Counted from the first letter of the stretch, positions 44,032 through 53,093 are shown. The stretch is DNA of 64,000 bases from an uncultured Sphaerochaeta sp. (GCF_963666015.1 NZ_OY762555.1:2480001-2544000), one strand, 5' to 3'. Notes: a model not told the origin generated them from the letters alone. Program-made: numbers and translations.

Positions 44032-44063
44032 TACATACACCTTGACGTTGCGTGAAGGTCAAG
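44032..44063 (-). promoter_or_regulatory. MerR-type promoter with 19-bp spacer and dyad operator
   Basis: Leftward: -35 TTGACC (44057-44062), 19-base spacer, -10 TATGTA (44032-44037). The spacer is covered by the dyad CTTGAC-N11-GTCAAG (44041-44063). Overlong spacers with a central dyad are the hallmark of MerR-activated promoters, so the regulator probably controls itself. Confidence 0.7.
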
Positions 44064-44065
44064 CG

Positions 44066-45100
44066 TCAATCTTCGTTTTTTTCTGCTTCATAGGTTATTT
44101 TGTCAAACACGCAATAGGCATTCTTCCCTGAGCGTTTTGCCTGGTACATTGCCCAGTCGGCATATTCTATGAGCTCAAACAAATTGGTAGTGTCCTTGTT
44201 ATAGATAGCCATACCAAGGCTACAGCAGATAGGAAGGTCCCCTGCATCGGTATGAATAGGCGATTTGGTTACCTGTGACCTAAAGTTCTCATAGAAGTGT
44301 ACTATGAACGCTTCATCAGCTGCTTCCATTCCATGGAGGTAGAGTCCAAACTCATCGCCTGCAATGCGCATGGCGATGGAGACTCCTGTACAGGAGAGGC
44401 TGGCAAGACGAGCTGAGAATCCAACCAGGTACTGGTCTCCTATGGCATGTCCATAGTTGTCATTGACTTGTTTGAAGTCATCGATATCGATGAAGACAAA
44501 GAGCCCTTGAGCCTGGGGATTCTCTTGTATGACCGTTTGCATCTCGGAGTGGTACTGATAGCGACTTACCAAGCCTGTCAATGCATCCTTGACAAGGCGG
44601 TTATTCAGCTCCAGGTTCAGCTGTTCCAATTTTCGGTTTGCCCGTTGCAACTGGCGTTGTGTATTGACCAAATCATTGTTGAGTTTTTGGATCTCTTCAA
44701 AGTGGTTGTACACTTCTTCCGAGGCGTGCATCAGTTGTTCGCCATGCAGAATAGAAAATTGCTTGATCATGGCAAAGATGACCTGGTTGTGTGCTTCCTG
44801 GATTGAGGAAGGAAGATTAGCAAGATAATCCAATGCCAATACATACACGAATTTCTTTGCACTGACAATGAAGAAACAGAGTTGCTCTTGTTCCTCGATA
44901 ATAGGTATATGGGCACAAAAAACTTCAGTCTCATGGTCTAATGCGTTGGAGAAGATTATATTGAAGCGGTCTTCATCATCTTGTTTGAAGAGAGACCCCA
45001 AGGTGGTCTTGAAGGGCATAGCCAATGATATGGGTTTCGACCAGTAGGTCTCTTGCACTACTTTTTTTGTATCAGTGCGGACGAAGAATGAGTGGTTCAT
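44066..45100 (-). CDS. GGDEF-domain protein (putative diguanylate cyclase)
   Basis: 344 residues. Residues 1-~115 form an N-terminal sensor-like domain, 120-168 a coiled coil (LVNTQRQLQRANRKLEQLN), and 170-335 a GGDEF domain with DALTGLVSR, FVFIDIDDFKQVND and the active-site loop RIAGDEFGL (AGDEF at 247-251; the first Gly is Ala, a variant still seen in some active cyclases). Makes c-di-GMP if active. Starts 4 bases inside the cobalamin-sensor gene, so both are made together. Confidence 0.85.
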   Translation of the reverse strand: MNHSFFVRTDTKKVVQETYWSKPISLAMPFKTTLGSLFKQDDEDRFNIIFSNALDHETEVFCAHIPIIEEQEQLCFFIVSAKKFVYVLALDYLANLPSSIQEAHNQVIFAMIKQFSILHGEQLMHASEEVYNHFEEIQKLNNDLVNTQRQLQRANRKLEQLNLELNNRLVKDALTGLVSRYQYHSEMQTVIQENPQAQGLFVFIDIDDFKQVNDNYGHAIGDQYLVGFSARLASLSCTGVSIAMRIAGDEFGLYLHGMEAADEAFIVHFYENFRSQVTKSPIHTDAGDLPICCSLGMAIYNKDTTNLFELIEYADWAMYQAKRSGKNAYCVFDKITYEAEKNED

Positions 45101-46167
45101 GATTTGGCATCCACCTTATCAGCCCAAAGGACCAACTCTGTTGCTAGTTCTGTATATACATCGATGGGCCATGTTTTATAGATGCCTCCACTCGTTTTGA
45201 ATGCTCTCCCTCCAACTGCAACGAGCAGGGAAGGGTATTTCTCTTTCAATGTTTTTACCGCTAGATAACAGGTTTGGAGGTGTTGGGGCATGGTGACCGA
45301 GAGTGCGACAAGATCGGGTTGATGCTCGGCCACTGCGCTTACTAACGAAGGAATTGGGACTGCTGCCCCAAGGTAGACGCTTTCCCATCCATGATATTCA
45401 AAAAGGTCGGCTACCATCCGTCCTCCCATCTCATGAAGCTCACTGCCTATGCAACAGGTAAGTATTTTCTTGTCTACTGGATCCTGGTTGAAAATATATG
45501 GATAGAAGCGGGCGAGAATCATCTGTGTGGTGGAGGTAGCGTAATGTTCCTTATCCACAGTTATCTTGTTCTGGTACCAGAGTTCCCCGACTTCCTGCAT
45601 GCTGAGACGAATAACATCTTCATAGATTTCTTCCAGACTTAATCCGCCTTTTCTTGCATCTTCAATGATTTGGATTGCCTTCTGGGTTTCACTCCTGAGA
45701 AGGGCGTTAAGATATGCTCGTCGAATGGGAAGATTTTGACCTTCGAGAAAGGCTTCAGATACCCGGTAGTTATCCATTGCCTGTTCAGTTGCATCAATAG
45801 CAGCATCAAGGATGGTTTTTGCTGAAGCAATCATTGTCTCTTCTTCAAAGAGCTTGTCACTGAAGGTCTTCAGGATTTCATAGTGGTTCACCATCTGGTT
45901 CATGATGCGATCACGGTCAATATCTTTCATCAGGTTGCAGAGCAACTCATAGAGCCAGACTGCATAGTTCGTGAAGAGTTTCTCATCTCCGATTTGTACT
46001 GCAGTTGAAAGGAAGTCGAAGTTGTACAGTATGTCTTGGAACATGAGACGTTTCCGACGGTCATCCATTTCCTGCTCAAGTCTGGGATCTTGCTCGAACT
46101 GTTGATCGAAGATCTTCTGCGCGAGACTGATACGTCTTGGATCGATGTCCGGTAGTAATAAACTCAT
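45097..46167 (-). CDS. Cobalamin-binding sensor with CarH-type photoreceptor motif
   Basis: 356 residues from ATG 46167 (GGAGG upstream). N-terminal helical domain (1-140) of unknown type. Residues 146-225 form a B12 cap helix bundle with W197-x9-E207-H208 (WYQNKITVDKEH), the Wx9EH motif of AdoCbl photoreceptors (CarH). Residues 234-350 form the B12-binding fold with ELHEMG, a DxHxxG variant giving lower-ligand His245. CarH's DNA-binding domain is absent; the coupled GGDEF gene is the likely output. Light sensing is inferred. Confidence 0.8.
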   Translation of the reverse strand: MSLLLPDIDPRRISLAQKIFDQQFEQDPRLEQEMDDRRKRLMFQDILYNFDFLSTAVQIGDEKLFTNYAVWLYELLCNLMKDIDRDRIMNQMVNHYEILKTFSDKLFEEETMIASAKTILDAAIDATEQAMDNYRVSEAFLEGQNLPIRRAYLNALLRSETQKAIQIIEDARKGGLSLEEIYEDVIRLSMQEVGELWYQNKITVDKEHYATSTTQMILARFYPYIFNQDPVDKKILTCCIGSELHEMGGRMVADLFEYHGWESVYLGAAVPIPSLVSAVAEHQPDLVALSVTMPQHLQTCYLAVKTLKEKYPSLLVAVGGRAFKTSGGIYKTWPIDVYTELATELVLWADKVDAKS

Positions 46168-46255
46168 GCAAGACCTCCATGCCCAATAGTACATGATATA
46201 CCTATAGCATAACAGGGTATGGGAGTCTTGTCATAGGAAAAGGTGTTTTAATGCG

Positions 46256-46984
46256 TTACTTCGTTTTAGCAGTTGTACCTTTCTTGTCAAAGAACTGTAC
46301 ATTAAGGCTGGATACCTTGAGGTGGTCAGCCATAGCACGATGCACAGCTTGTCTGTCTCTGTTGCAGAATGCTTGGTAGATTTCCCGGTGACGGGAGATA
46401 GCATCTTCAATTCCGCCTTCTACAAGGATTCCTTTTCCCATGTAATCGCGGAGGAGGGATGTCAGAACGCCGATAAACATACATAGCAACTCATTGCCGC
46501 CAGCCTGTGCAATGGTCAAGTGAAACTGCTCATCCAGCTTGACACGTTCCTTCAATGGGAGCGTTTTATCCTCAAATTTGGAAAGGATTTCATCCATCTT
46601 CTGGAGATTTTCATCTGTGATCTTCTGTACTGCAAGATCGGCTGAGGAGAGCTCCAGAATCTCCCGTACCTGAGTCAAATCCTCAGATTTGATATGGTCT
46701 ACCTGCATGATACGGTTGATGGCATTCATCACCGTATCTGTTTCAGGACGAGTGATATATGCACCACTACCATTCTTCAATGAGATAAGACCTCTCTCCT
46801 GCAATAGTTTCATAGCTTCCCTAATTACTGGGCGGCTTACATTATATTGTTTTGCAAGTTTCATCTCTGAAGGGAGTTTCTCGGAGACCTTGCTTTTGGG
46901 GGAGGAGAGTATGTATTCTTCCAGATGGTCAGCAACCTGCGAACTTAAATTTGTCCGAGTAAGCGAAATGTTCGAAATATCCAT
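46256..46984 (-). CDS. FadR-type GntR transcriptional regulator
   Basis: 242 residues. GntR helix-turn-helix (LPSEMKLAKQYNVSRPVIREAMKLL, about 38-62 overall) and an FCD ligand domain (about 95-225) with metal/ligand residues in DEQFHLTIAQAGGN and SRHREIYQAF. FCD regulators often respond to sugar acids or 2-keto acids. It is the last gene of the leftward TRAP/aldolase operon and probably represses it. Confidence 0.9.
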   Translation of the reverse strand: MDISNISLTRTNLSSQVADHLEEYILSSPKSKVSEKLPSEMKLAKQYNVSRPVIREAMKLLQERGLISLKNGSGAYITRPETDTVMNAINRIMQVDHIKSEDLTQVREILELSSADLAVQKITDENLQKMDEILSKFEDKTLPLKERVKLDEQFHLTIAQAGGNELLCMFIGVLTSLLRDYMGKGILVEGGIEDAISRHREIYQAFCNRDRQAVHRAMADHLKVSSLNVQFFDKKGTTAKTK

Positions 46985-47036
46985 GCTAACCTCCGTCTCA
47001 ATATAGCATATCGATTCTTTTCAATTCTTTCTACAG

Positions 47037-47801
47037 CTACTTACCTACCATGGAGATGGTCTGTCTTGCACCTTGCTGTAGGAAGGAGATATCATCCCCG
47101 CAGCTGAAAAAATCCACTCCCAGTGCCTTGTATATCTCTATCGTCTTTTTATCAGGGCCGATGGAAACACCCACAGGTTTCTTGGCTTCCTTTGCCGCAT
47201 TGATCGCAATTTCAGCCAATGCAAGCACATCTGGATGTAAAGGATTCCCCAAATGACCGATGGATCCAGAGAGATCATTCGGGCCAATAATGATTGCGTC
47301 CAGTGCAGGCAAAGAGAGGATGGCTTCCACATGGTGTACAGCCTCCACATGCTCTATCTGTATGATCCTGATAAAACTCTCTTCACTCTCTTTCAGATAG
47401 TTCGTAACATTCTGGCTGTTGTATCCTATCGCACGCCTGGGGCCGAAACCCCGAGTACCTTTGGGAGGATACAGACAGAGCTCAAGCACCCGCTTAGCCT
47501 CTACCTCATCGAGGACCATGGGAATGATGATTCCATCAATACCCATTTCAAGAACTGGCTTGATGATATCCATTTCTTGGCTGGCTACTCGTACAAAGGC
47601 TCCTGCACCACCTGCATTCGCTGCCATGATGTGCATCAATAGGTTCTGCTTGTCAAATGGTCCATGCTCAGCATCAATCCAGATGAAATCATAGCCATGT
47701 CGGGCAAGCGCTTCAGTAATTGCAGGATCATTGAAGAAGACATGGCCCCCAAGGGCCGTGCCTTCCCGTAATCTCTTTCGAAACTCATTTCCACGGTTCA
47801 T
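47037..47801 (-). CDS. HpcH/HpaI-family class II aldolase
   Basis: 254 residues. Family features: FIWIDAEHGPFD near 38-49 (metal/substrate region), FVRVASQEMDIIKPVLEMG near 69-87, IIIPMV, the KGTRGFGPRR loop and IIGPNDLSGSIGHLG. These enzymes split 2-keto-3-deoxy sugar acids into pyruvate and an aldehyde using a divalent metal. Overlaps the upstream DapA-like gene by 4 bases. Confidence 0.85.
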   Translation of the reverse strand: MNRGNEFRKRLREGTALGGHVFFNDPAITEALARHGYDFIWIDAEHGPFDKQNLLMHIMAANAGGAGAFVRVASQEMDIIKPVLEMGIDGIIIPMVLDEVEAKRVLELCLYPPKGTRGFGPRRAIGYNSQNVTNYLKESEESFIRIIQIEHVEAVHHVEAILSLPALDAIIIGPNDLSGSIGHLGNPLHPDVLALAEIAINAAKEAKKPVGVSIGPDKKTIEIYKALGVDFFSCGDDISFLQQGARQTISMVGK

Positions 47802-48721
47802 TGCTTCAATCCCAATTCAGTCCGCATTGATCTCTCCATTCGTATTAGGCTGGCGATTTCAAGGCGTGCATTCTCATTGAGTAAGGAGACTGGCTTTGAA
47901 CGGGTCACCAGACTCATAGGAATGTCTGTCTGTGCAAAGTGATATTTTGCATTGATCGGGTAGGCCCTTGCTTCGGTGATTGCTGTTACCGTAAGGAAAT
48001 CGCTCACACGTCTAGCCAAAGCTTCATCCTCCCGAAAATGTTCATACAACCACTTATAGATATCGATATGGAAGTTTGCCATTACTCCATTGTATCCGTC
48101 ATATCCGGCAATCCATGAATCGAGCACGGTAGCGGTATTGGCATTGAAAAGTGCAAGCTTTGTCCCTTTTACCAGTTCAACACGTCGCTTCTCGATCTCA
48201 AGAGAGCAGGAAACATCCTTGAGGAAGACCAACTTGTCCTCATGGGCAGCCCAAAGAAGAAAGTCATCACTCAGCAACCTGAGATAGGGGTAGGGGCATT
48301 CGTACAATCCAAAAGTGACGGAAGGAAGCTGGGTAAAGATATCTTCAGCATTCCTCCTGAAGATATCTTCTCCTTCATCTTCCTTGGCCATCCTGTTCGA
48401 TACCAGTACCACAGCATCCACACCGGTCCCAGCCATTGCTCCGAGCTCCTGGATTTGTGCTTGGTGGTCATCAGCGGTATGTCCACTTGCGATAATCTTG
48501 ACCCTGCCCTCTGCTGCTTCGACCACTGCTCTAGCAATATCGAGCTTTTCCTGCGGAGTGAGGAAGAACATCTCACTGGACTGGCAAACGGCAAAGATGC
48601 CATCACATCCCCGGTTAATATACCAGTCTGTGAGATGCTTTACGCCACGGAAGTCTACCTTGTTATCTTCAGTAAATGGGGTGATCATGGTTGGCCAGCA
48701 ACCGTTATATTGTGCTTGCAT
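47798..48721 (-). CDS. DapA/NanA-family aldolase or dehydratase
   Basis: 307 residues. Class I Schiff-base TIM barrel: WPTMITPFTEDNKVDF at the N-terminus, catalytic Tyr in FGLYECPYPY near 140, Schiff-base Lys in LVFLKDVSCS near 170. The substrate loop differs from dihydrodipicolinate synthase, so a sugar-acid or sialic-acid-type substrate is more likely given the TRAP transporter beside it. Paired with a class II aldolase in the same operon, which suggests successive steps. Confidence 0.8.
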   Translation of the reverse strand: MQAQYNGCWPTMITPFTEDNKVDFRGVKHLTDWYINRGCDGIFAVCQSSEMFFLTPQEKLDIARAVVEAAEGRVKIIASGHTADDHQAQIQELGAMAGTGVDAVVLVSNRMAKEDEGEDIFRRNAEDIFTQLPSVTFGLYECPYPYLRLLSDDFLLWAAHEDKLVFLKDVSCSLEIEKRRVELVKGTKLALFNANTATVLDSWIAGYDGYNGVMANFHIDIYKWLYEHFREDEALARRVSDFLTVTAITEARAYPINAKYHFAQTDIPMSLVTRSKPVSLLNENARLEIASLIRMERSMRTELGLKQ

Positions 48722-48733
48722 TACAAATTCTCC

Positions 48734-50023
48734 TTACATGAGGCCAGTTGCTTTCGGCAGGAATAGGGTGACTTCCGGGAAGTAGGTGATAATCACCAAG
48801 ACAATCAACATTACGGTCAGTGGCCAGAGTATCTCCTTCATGACGCCCTTGAGAGGTGTCCCGGAAATTCCGCTGGTTATGAACAGTAGCATTCCAAAGG
48901 GCGGGGTGGAGAGACCCACCATCATATTGAACGTTACTACCAGGCCAAAGTGAATCATATCGATTCCCAAGGCTGAAGCGACGGGAATCATGATGGGTAC
49001 AAACACCAACTGGATCGTCGAGGTATCCATGAACATTCCCAGGATGAGGATAACTATGTTCACCAAAAACAGGAACGTATACTTGTTCGCAGTGAAACCT
49101 AGGATCCAGTTTCCGATATTTGCAGCAAGCTGTTCACGAGCAACAATGTAGCTAATGATTGCTGCCGCTCCAATCATAATACTGGTTGCCCCGACATCCT
49201 TGATGGTGTCACGGATAACATTCATCAAGTCCTTGAATCCCATGGCTCTGTAGGCGAAGATCGAGACGATCATGGCATAAAGCCCTGCAATTGCACCAGC
49301 TTCAGTGGGGGTGGTTACTCCGGTGTAGATACCCACCAAGAGGATGATCGGGGTAAGGAGTGCTGGTATTGCCCGAACAGTGAAGGCGAGGAAGGTCTTC
49401 CAGACGACTTTTTCTCCTCTGGGATAATTACGCTTTTTCGCTACAATTGCGACATATACCATTAAGAAAAGCGAGAGAAGGACAGCTGGAACCATGCCTC
49501 CCATGAAGAGTGCTCCAACTGAGGTACTGGAAAGCATTGCGTAGATAACCAAGGGGATGGATGGAGGAAAGATGGGACCGATGGTTGCGGAGGCTGCGGT
49601 TATTGCACAGGAGAACTCCGGGTCATATCCATCATCCTTCATGGCCTCAATCTCGATTTTTCCAAGTCCTGCGGCATCAGCAATTGCAGACCCGGTCATA
49701 CCACTGAAAATCAAGGAAGCAATGATATTTACGTGTCCCAGCGCACCGCGCATCCGTCCTGTGATACCACCGGCGAATTTGAAGATCATATCGGTGACCT
49801 TTCCGGTGTTCATGACGTTTGCGGTGAAGATAAAGAGTGGGACGGCGACTATGACATAGTTGGTATAGTAGGTATTCATTACCTGGTTAACCACCAAGCT
49901 CAGGTCAGCACCCTTTACCAATAGGTAACAAGCTGCTGAAGCGAGCATACCGAAGGCAATCGGCATACGGAGGAAGAAGATCAGGATAAAAACCAATAAG
50001 GTTACAAATAGTGGAAAACTCAT
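48734..50023 (-). CDS. dctM: TRAP transporter large membrane subunit DctM
   Basis: 429 residues, about 12 membrane helices. Starts MSFPLFVTLLVFILIFFLRMPIAF; conserved SGMTGSAIADAAGLGKIEI near 109-127, FPPSIPLVIYAML, and YTGVTTPTEAGAIAG near 236-250. Forms the Na+-driven pore with DctQ. Overlaps dctQ by one base. Confidence 0.95.
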   Translation of the reverse strand: MSFPLFVTLLVFILIFFLRMPIAFGMLASAACYLLVKGADLSLVVNQVMNTYYTNYVIVAVPLFIFTANVMNTGKVTDMIFKFAGGITGRMRGALGHVNIIASLIFSGMTGSAIADAAGLGKIEIEAMKDDGYDPEFSCAITAASATIGPIFPPSIPLVIYAMLSSTSVGALFMGGMVPAVLLSLFLMVYVAIVAKKRNYPRGEKVVWKTFLAFTVRAIPALLTPIILLVGIYTGVTTPTEAGAIAGLYAMIVSIFAYRAMGFKDLMNVIRDTIKDVGATSIMIGAAAIISYIVAREQLAANIGNWILGFTANKYTFLFLVNIVILILGMFMDTSTIQLVFVPIMIPVASALGIDMIHFGLVVTFNMMVGLSTPPFGMLLFITSGISGTPLKGVMKEILWPLTVMLIVLVIITYFPEVTLFLPKATGLM

Positions 50024-50565
50024 TAGTTTACCTCCCCAAGCAAAGGATCAAAACGATGATCGAGACTGTCCTCAAGCTTTCCGGTAATCACTTTCCAGTC
50101 TTCTACGACCGGATTGATCGTGTAGCCGATGATGGAGAGCAGGAAGTAGGTAAAGGGGAGGAATATCCATGTGTAAGAGACCCTGAGTACAGGAGTCTTC
50201 TGGAAGCCAAGGAAAAACGCATACTTGAATGAAGGAATTACCATGACAGCAAATGTGAGAATAATCAGGAGGTTTCCGATCATCCTTGCCCAAGCTGCCA
50301 CTTTCGGGCTATATGCATCGTAGAGCATGGTGAACTGGACGTGCCCCTTCCTGCGCATTGTATAACATGCACCCAGAATCACTGACCAGCAAAAACCAAT
50401 GACGATAACATCCTGTGTCCAGGTCAATGGGTGGTTAACCACGTATCTAAAGAAGACCTGCAGGATGAAAGCCAAGAATAAGAAAATAAACGAGAGGATG
50501 GGAATGTAGACTTCCATGACATCCCTGAGAAACAACGCAATTTTTTTCACGTAGTCAGCCTCCAT
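50023..50565 (-). CDS. dctQ: TRAP transporter small membrane subunit DctQ
   Basis: 180 residues from ATG 50565; the longer open frame runs through the intergenic hairpin and is rejected. Four membrane segments with the typical VFFRYVVNHPLTWTQD in helix 2 and RRKGHVQFTMLYD after it. Partners DctM and the binding protein DctP. Confidence 0.9.
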   Translation of the reverse strand: MEADYVKKIALFLRDVMEVYIPILSFIFLFLAFILQVFFRYVVNHPLTWTQDVIVIGFCWSVILGACYTMRRKGHVQFTMLYDAYSPKVAAWARMIGNLLIILTFAVMVIPSFKYAFFLGFQKTPVLRVSYTWIFLPFTYFLLSIIGYTINPVVEDWKVITGKLEDSLDHRFDPLLGEVN

Positions 50566-50570
50566 TGGAC

Positions 50571-50603
50571 AAAAGAAGAGACCCGGAGCACCTGCCCCGG
50601 GTC
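50571..50603 (-). terminator. Attenuating hairpin between dctP and dctQ
   Basis: GACCCGG/CCGGGTC, 7-bp stem (50597-50603 with 50580-50586) then TCTTCTTTT on the minus strand. Likely lets dctP be made in excess over the membrane subunits. Confidence 0.7.
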
Positions 50604-50615
50604 GTAAGGTGGTGC

Positions 50616-51614
50616 TTAGTTTCCAGCAGCCTGGATTTTCTTGAACATCTCCATATCCCAAGTCTTGGAATAGGGGCTGTCAAGATACTGTGCCAGTACG
50701 TGCTCTGCGAAAGCATCAAGATCAGCCTGGTAGATGCTGAGGCCTTCACTCTTGAAGAACTCAACCAATTCTGCCTCTGCCTTGAGGTTGGTGGTATCAC
50801 AGAATTCAATACCAGCCTTTACGCCTTCCATGACCCAGCCTTTCTGTTCTTCGGTCAAGGACTGCCATTTTGCCTCATTGATTGTAGGCCAGACAGAGTC
50901 AACCAAGTGGTTGGTGATGCTGATCGACTTGGTAACCTCATAGAATTTTGCATTCTTGTTGGTTGGAAGCGGGTTGTCCTGGCCATCGACGGTCTTGGTC
51001 TGAAGAGCCATGTACAATTCGCTGAATGAAATCGGGGTTGGATTTGCACCAATTGCCTTGCCAAGGAAGATCCAGGAATCAGAGTTCGGCATTCTCAGGT
51101 TGACACCATTGAGATCAGCTGGAGTCTTGATTGGGCGATCTTCTACCAGGTTGATCTGACGAGTTCCTAGGTACTGAGCGCCGAGAGGACGAATTCCCTG
51201 TTCTTTTGCAATGCGGTCAAATACTTCCTGACCGATAGGGCCATTGAGTACACTGGTCATGTGGTCATAGGTCTTGAAGATATAACCAGCAGTGAACATA
51301 CCTACCCAAGGACTTCCATCGGTAAGCCATGATGCTGCAGTTGCAGTCATGTCTGCCTGACCACTCTTCACAGCTGAGACTTCCTGTTCCTGCTTGAACA
51401 AAGAAGCTGAATCGTAGGTCAATACTTTAATCTGACCATCAGAAACACGTTCAACGGTCTCCTTGAAGACGCGCATTGCTCCAGCATGAGCATCGGTGGG
51501 AACCGCTGTCATGGTGTAGACCAATTCAACGGGTTTTGCCTCAGATGTTCCCTGAGCAAAAGCCATGGGAAGTACCAGGGCTACCAACAACAGTGCGATA
51601 ATGCTTTTTTTCAT
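50616..51614 (-). CDS. dctP: TRAP transporter solute-binding protein DctP
   Basis: 332 residues from ATG 51614 (AGGAGG upstream). Signal peptide MKKSIIALLLVALVLPMAFA then QGTSEA. DctP fold with the conserved carboxylate-binding Arg region LNGVNLRMPNSD near 160-172 and ALQTKTVDGQDNPLP near 200-214. Captures a sugar acid or similar carboxylate. First gene of the operon dctPQM - DapA-like - HpcH-like - gntR. Confidence 0.95.
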   Translation of the reverse strand: MKKSIIALLLVALVLPMAFAQGTSEAKPVELVYTMTAVPTDAHAGAMRVFKETVERVSDGQIKVLTYDSASLFKQEQEVSAVKSGQADMTATAASWLTDGSPWVGMFTAGYIFKTYDHMTSVLNGPIGQEVFDRIAKEQGIRPLGAQYLGTRQINLVEDRPIKTPADLNGVNLRMPNSDSWIFLGKAIGANPTPISFSELYMALQTKTVDGQDNPLPTNKNAKFYEVTKSISITNHLVDSVWPTINEAKWQSLTEEQKGWVMEGVKAGIEFCDTTNLKAEAELVEFFKSEGLSIYQADLDAFAEHVLAQYLDSPYSKTWDMEMFKKIQAAGN

Positions 51615-51662
51615 TGTTTCCTCCTGTGGACCGCTATGCGGTGTAACAATGTTTCTTTCTTG

Positions 51663-51716
51663 CTTGGCACATGCCAAGTCTTGTAAAATCTGTAAACTTG
51701 TAAAGCTGTCTTACAG
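51663..51716. promoter_or_regulatory. Two dyads upstream of dctP, candidate operators
   Basis: CTTGGCA-CA-TGCCAAG at 51663-51678 and CTGT-CTT-ACAG at 51706-51716, the latter of the form often bound by FCD/GntR regulators. TTGTAAA is repeated at 51681 and 51698. The operon's own GntR protein is the obvious candidate. Confidence 0.5.
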
Positions 51717-51760
51717 GTTAATCGTTACATGACTTTCCGTATCTGTCAAATGGAATTTTA

Positions 51761-51776
51761 ACAAATTGCAAAAAAT
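51761..51776 (+). repeat. 16-bp direct repeat, left flank of the IS30 element
   Basis: ACAAATTGCAAAAAAT, identical to 53076-53091 on the other side of the element. Confidence 0.7.
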
Positions 51777-53075
51777 CGCGAGTAGTAATATAAAGTGTCC
51801 CTCTAAAGAGAGATAGAAAGGAGACAAAAAAATATCCCATGGGAATCGTGTTATCATTGGTTTACCACTAAATCAAGATAAACAGGGAGTTGCCATGGGA
51901 CGTAGACAGCTTACACTGGAAAAGCACTGTAGGGGAAGTCATTTCACTTGGGGTGAAAGGCTGAAGCTCCAATATTACTATGCCGGCAGCAATGGATACA
52001 GGAAGGAACGCAGGCCTACTGTGCTGGGCAAGATATTCCAGAAGAGCAGAAAAACTATCAGCAGAGAGCTGAGGAGGGGGATGGTGGAGCATGTGCTCTC
52101 TGAAATCCCATTTTCTCGGGTTGAGTACAATGCAGAGCATGCCCAGATCGATGCAGAGGAGAAGATGAAATACAAGGGACCGCTGCCCAAGTCAGGCAAA
52201 CATTATACGCTTGTGCAGAAGATATCTGAACTAATCCTGGAGAAACAATACAGCCCCTATGCTGTGCTGATGAAGCTGGACGAAAAAGGCCTCTGGCCAG
52301 AAGGCTTAAGGATCTGTGAGAAGACCTTGTACAACTGGATAGAAGCTGGGGATATCCCTGGGGTAACGATTGAGGACTTGCCGAGAAAAGGCAAGATGAA
52401 GCGCAGGAAAGGCCATGGGGGCAAGAAAAAGCATGCCAACGTGGAATTTGCCGCTAGGTCCATAGAGAACCGCCCAAAGGAGGTTCTCAAGCGTCTGGAG
52501 GCTGGTCACTGGGAAGGGGACACGGTGTACAGCTCGAAGAATGGGCAAAGGGAATGCCTGTTGACGCTTGTGGAACGAAAGTCAAGGATGGAGCTGATAG
52601 TCAAGATACCTGACAGGATGGCAAAGTCGGTGAAGAAGGGTCTCGACTGGATAGAGAGGCAGTTTGGCAGCCGCCTCTTCCGTAAGATTTTCCTGTCGAT
52701 TACGTTCGACAATGGGGTCGAGTTCTCCGATGTCCTGGGCCTTGAGAACTCAGTGCTGACCAGGAGCAGGAGGACTGTGTTATATTTCGCTCATCCCTAC
52801 TGTTCCTCGGAACGTGGGACTAACGAGAATCATAATGGAATCATAAGAAGATTCCTTCCCAAAGGTACTGATTTTGCTGATATCAAGGCTAAGAGCATAA
52901 GGAAAATACAGGACTGGATGAACACCTATCCAAGGAGAATCCTTGGTGGTTCTACACCTCTGCAATCCTTCAAGGAAGCATTCGGACTGATGGATCTTAA
53001 CATCAAACTGCTGGAGGCATGCTGATGAAGAAAACCAAGAAAGTATTTAAGGGACATTTCTCTTTACAAGAAACC
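51777..53075 (+). mobile_element. IS30-family insertion sequence, about 1.3 kb
   Basis: Bounded by the 16-bp direct repeats 51761-51776 and 53076-53091. Inverted ends: 51785-51802 (GTAATATAAAGTGTCCCT) against the complement of 53050-53067 (GTAAAGAGAAATGTCCCT), 13 of 18 positions equal, each 8 bases inside the direct repeats. Carries one full-length transposase. IS30 members usually make 2-3 bp duplications, though IS1630 in mycoplasma makes long ones. Inserted between the YhcH gene's terminator and the dctP control region. Confidence 0.8.
51895..53025 (+). CDS. IS30-family transposase
   Basis: 376 residues, intact. N-terminal helix-turn-helix (LGKIFQKSRKTISRELRRG near 44-62), then a DDE core: Asp in HWEGDTVYS, Asp in SITFDNGVEFSD, Glu in SSERGTNENHNGIIRRF. 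Arg/Lys-rich linker KRRKGHGGKKKH. All three catalytic residues are present, so the element may still move. Ends just before the right inverted end. Confidence 0.95.
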   Translation: MGRRQLTLEKHCRGSHFTWGERLKLQYYYAGSNGYRKERRPTVLGKIFQKSRKTISRELRRGMVEHVLSEIPFSRVEYNAEHAQIDAEEKMKYKGPLPKSGKHYTLVQKISELILEKQYSPYAVLMKLDEKGLWPEGLRICEKTLYNWIEAGDIPGVTIEDLPRKGKMKRRKGHGGKKKHANVEFAARSIENRPKEVLKRLEAGHWEGDTVYSSKNGQRECLLTLVERKSRMELIVKIPDRMAKSVKKGLDWIERQFGSRLFRKIFLSITFDNGVEFSDVLGLENSVLTRSRRTVLYFAHPYCSSERGTNENHNGIIRRFLPKGTDFADIKAKSIRKIQDWMNTYPRRILGGSTPLQSFKEAFGLMDLNIKLLEAC

Positions 53076-53091
53076 ACAAATTGCAAAAAAT
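53076..53091 (+). repeat. 16-bp direct repeat, right flank of the IS30 element
   Basis: Identical to 51761-51776. It lies in the A/T tail of the YhcH terminator. Confidence 0.7.
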
Positions 53092-53093
53092 GC

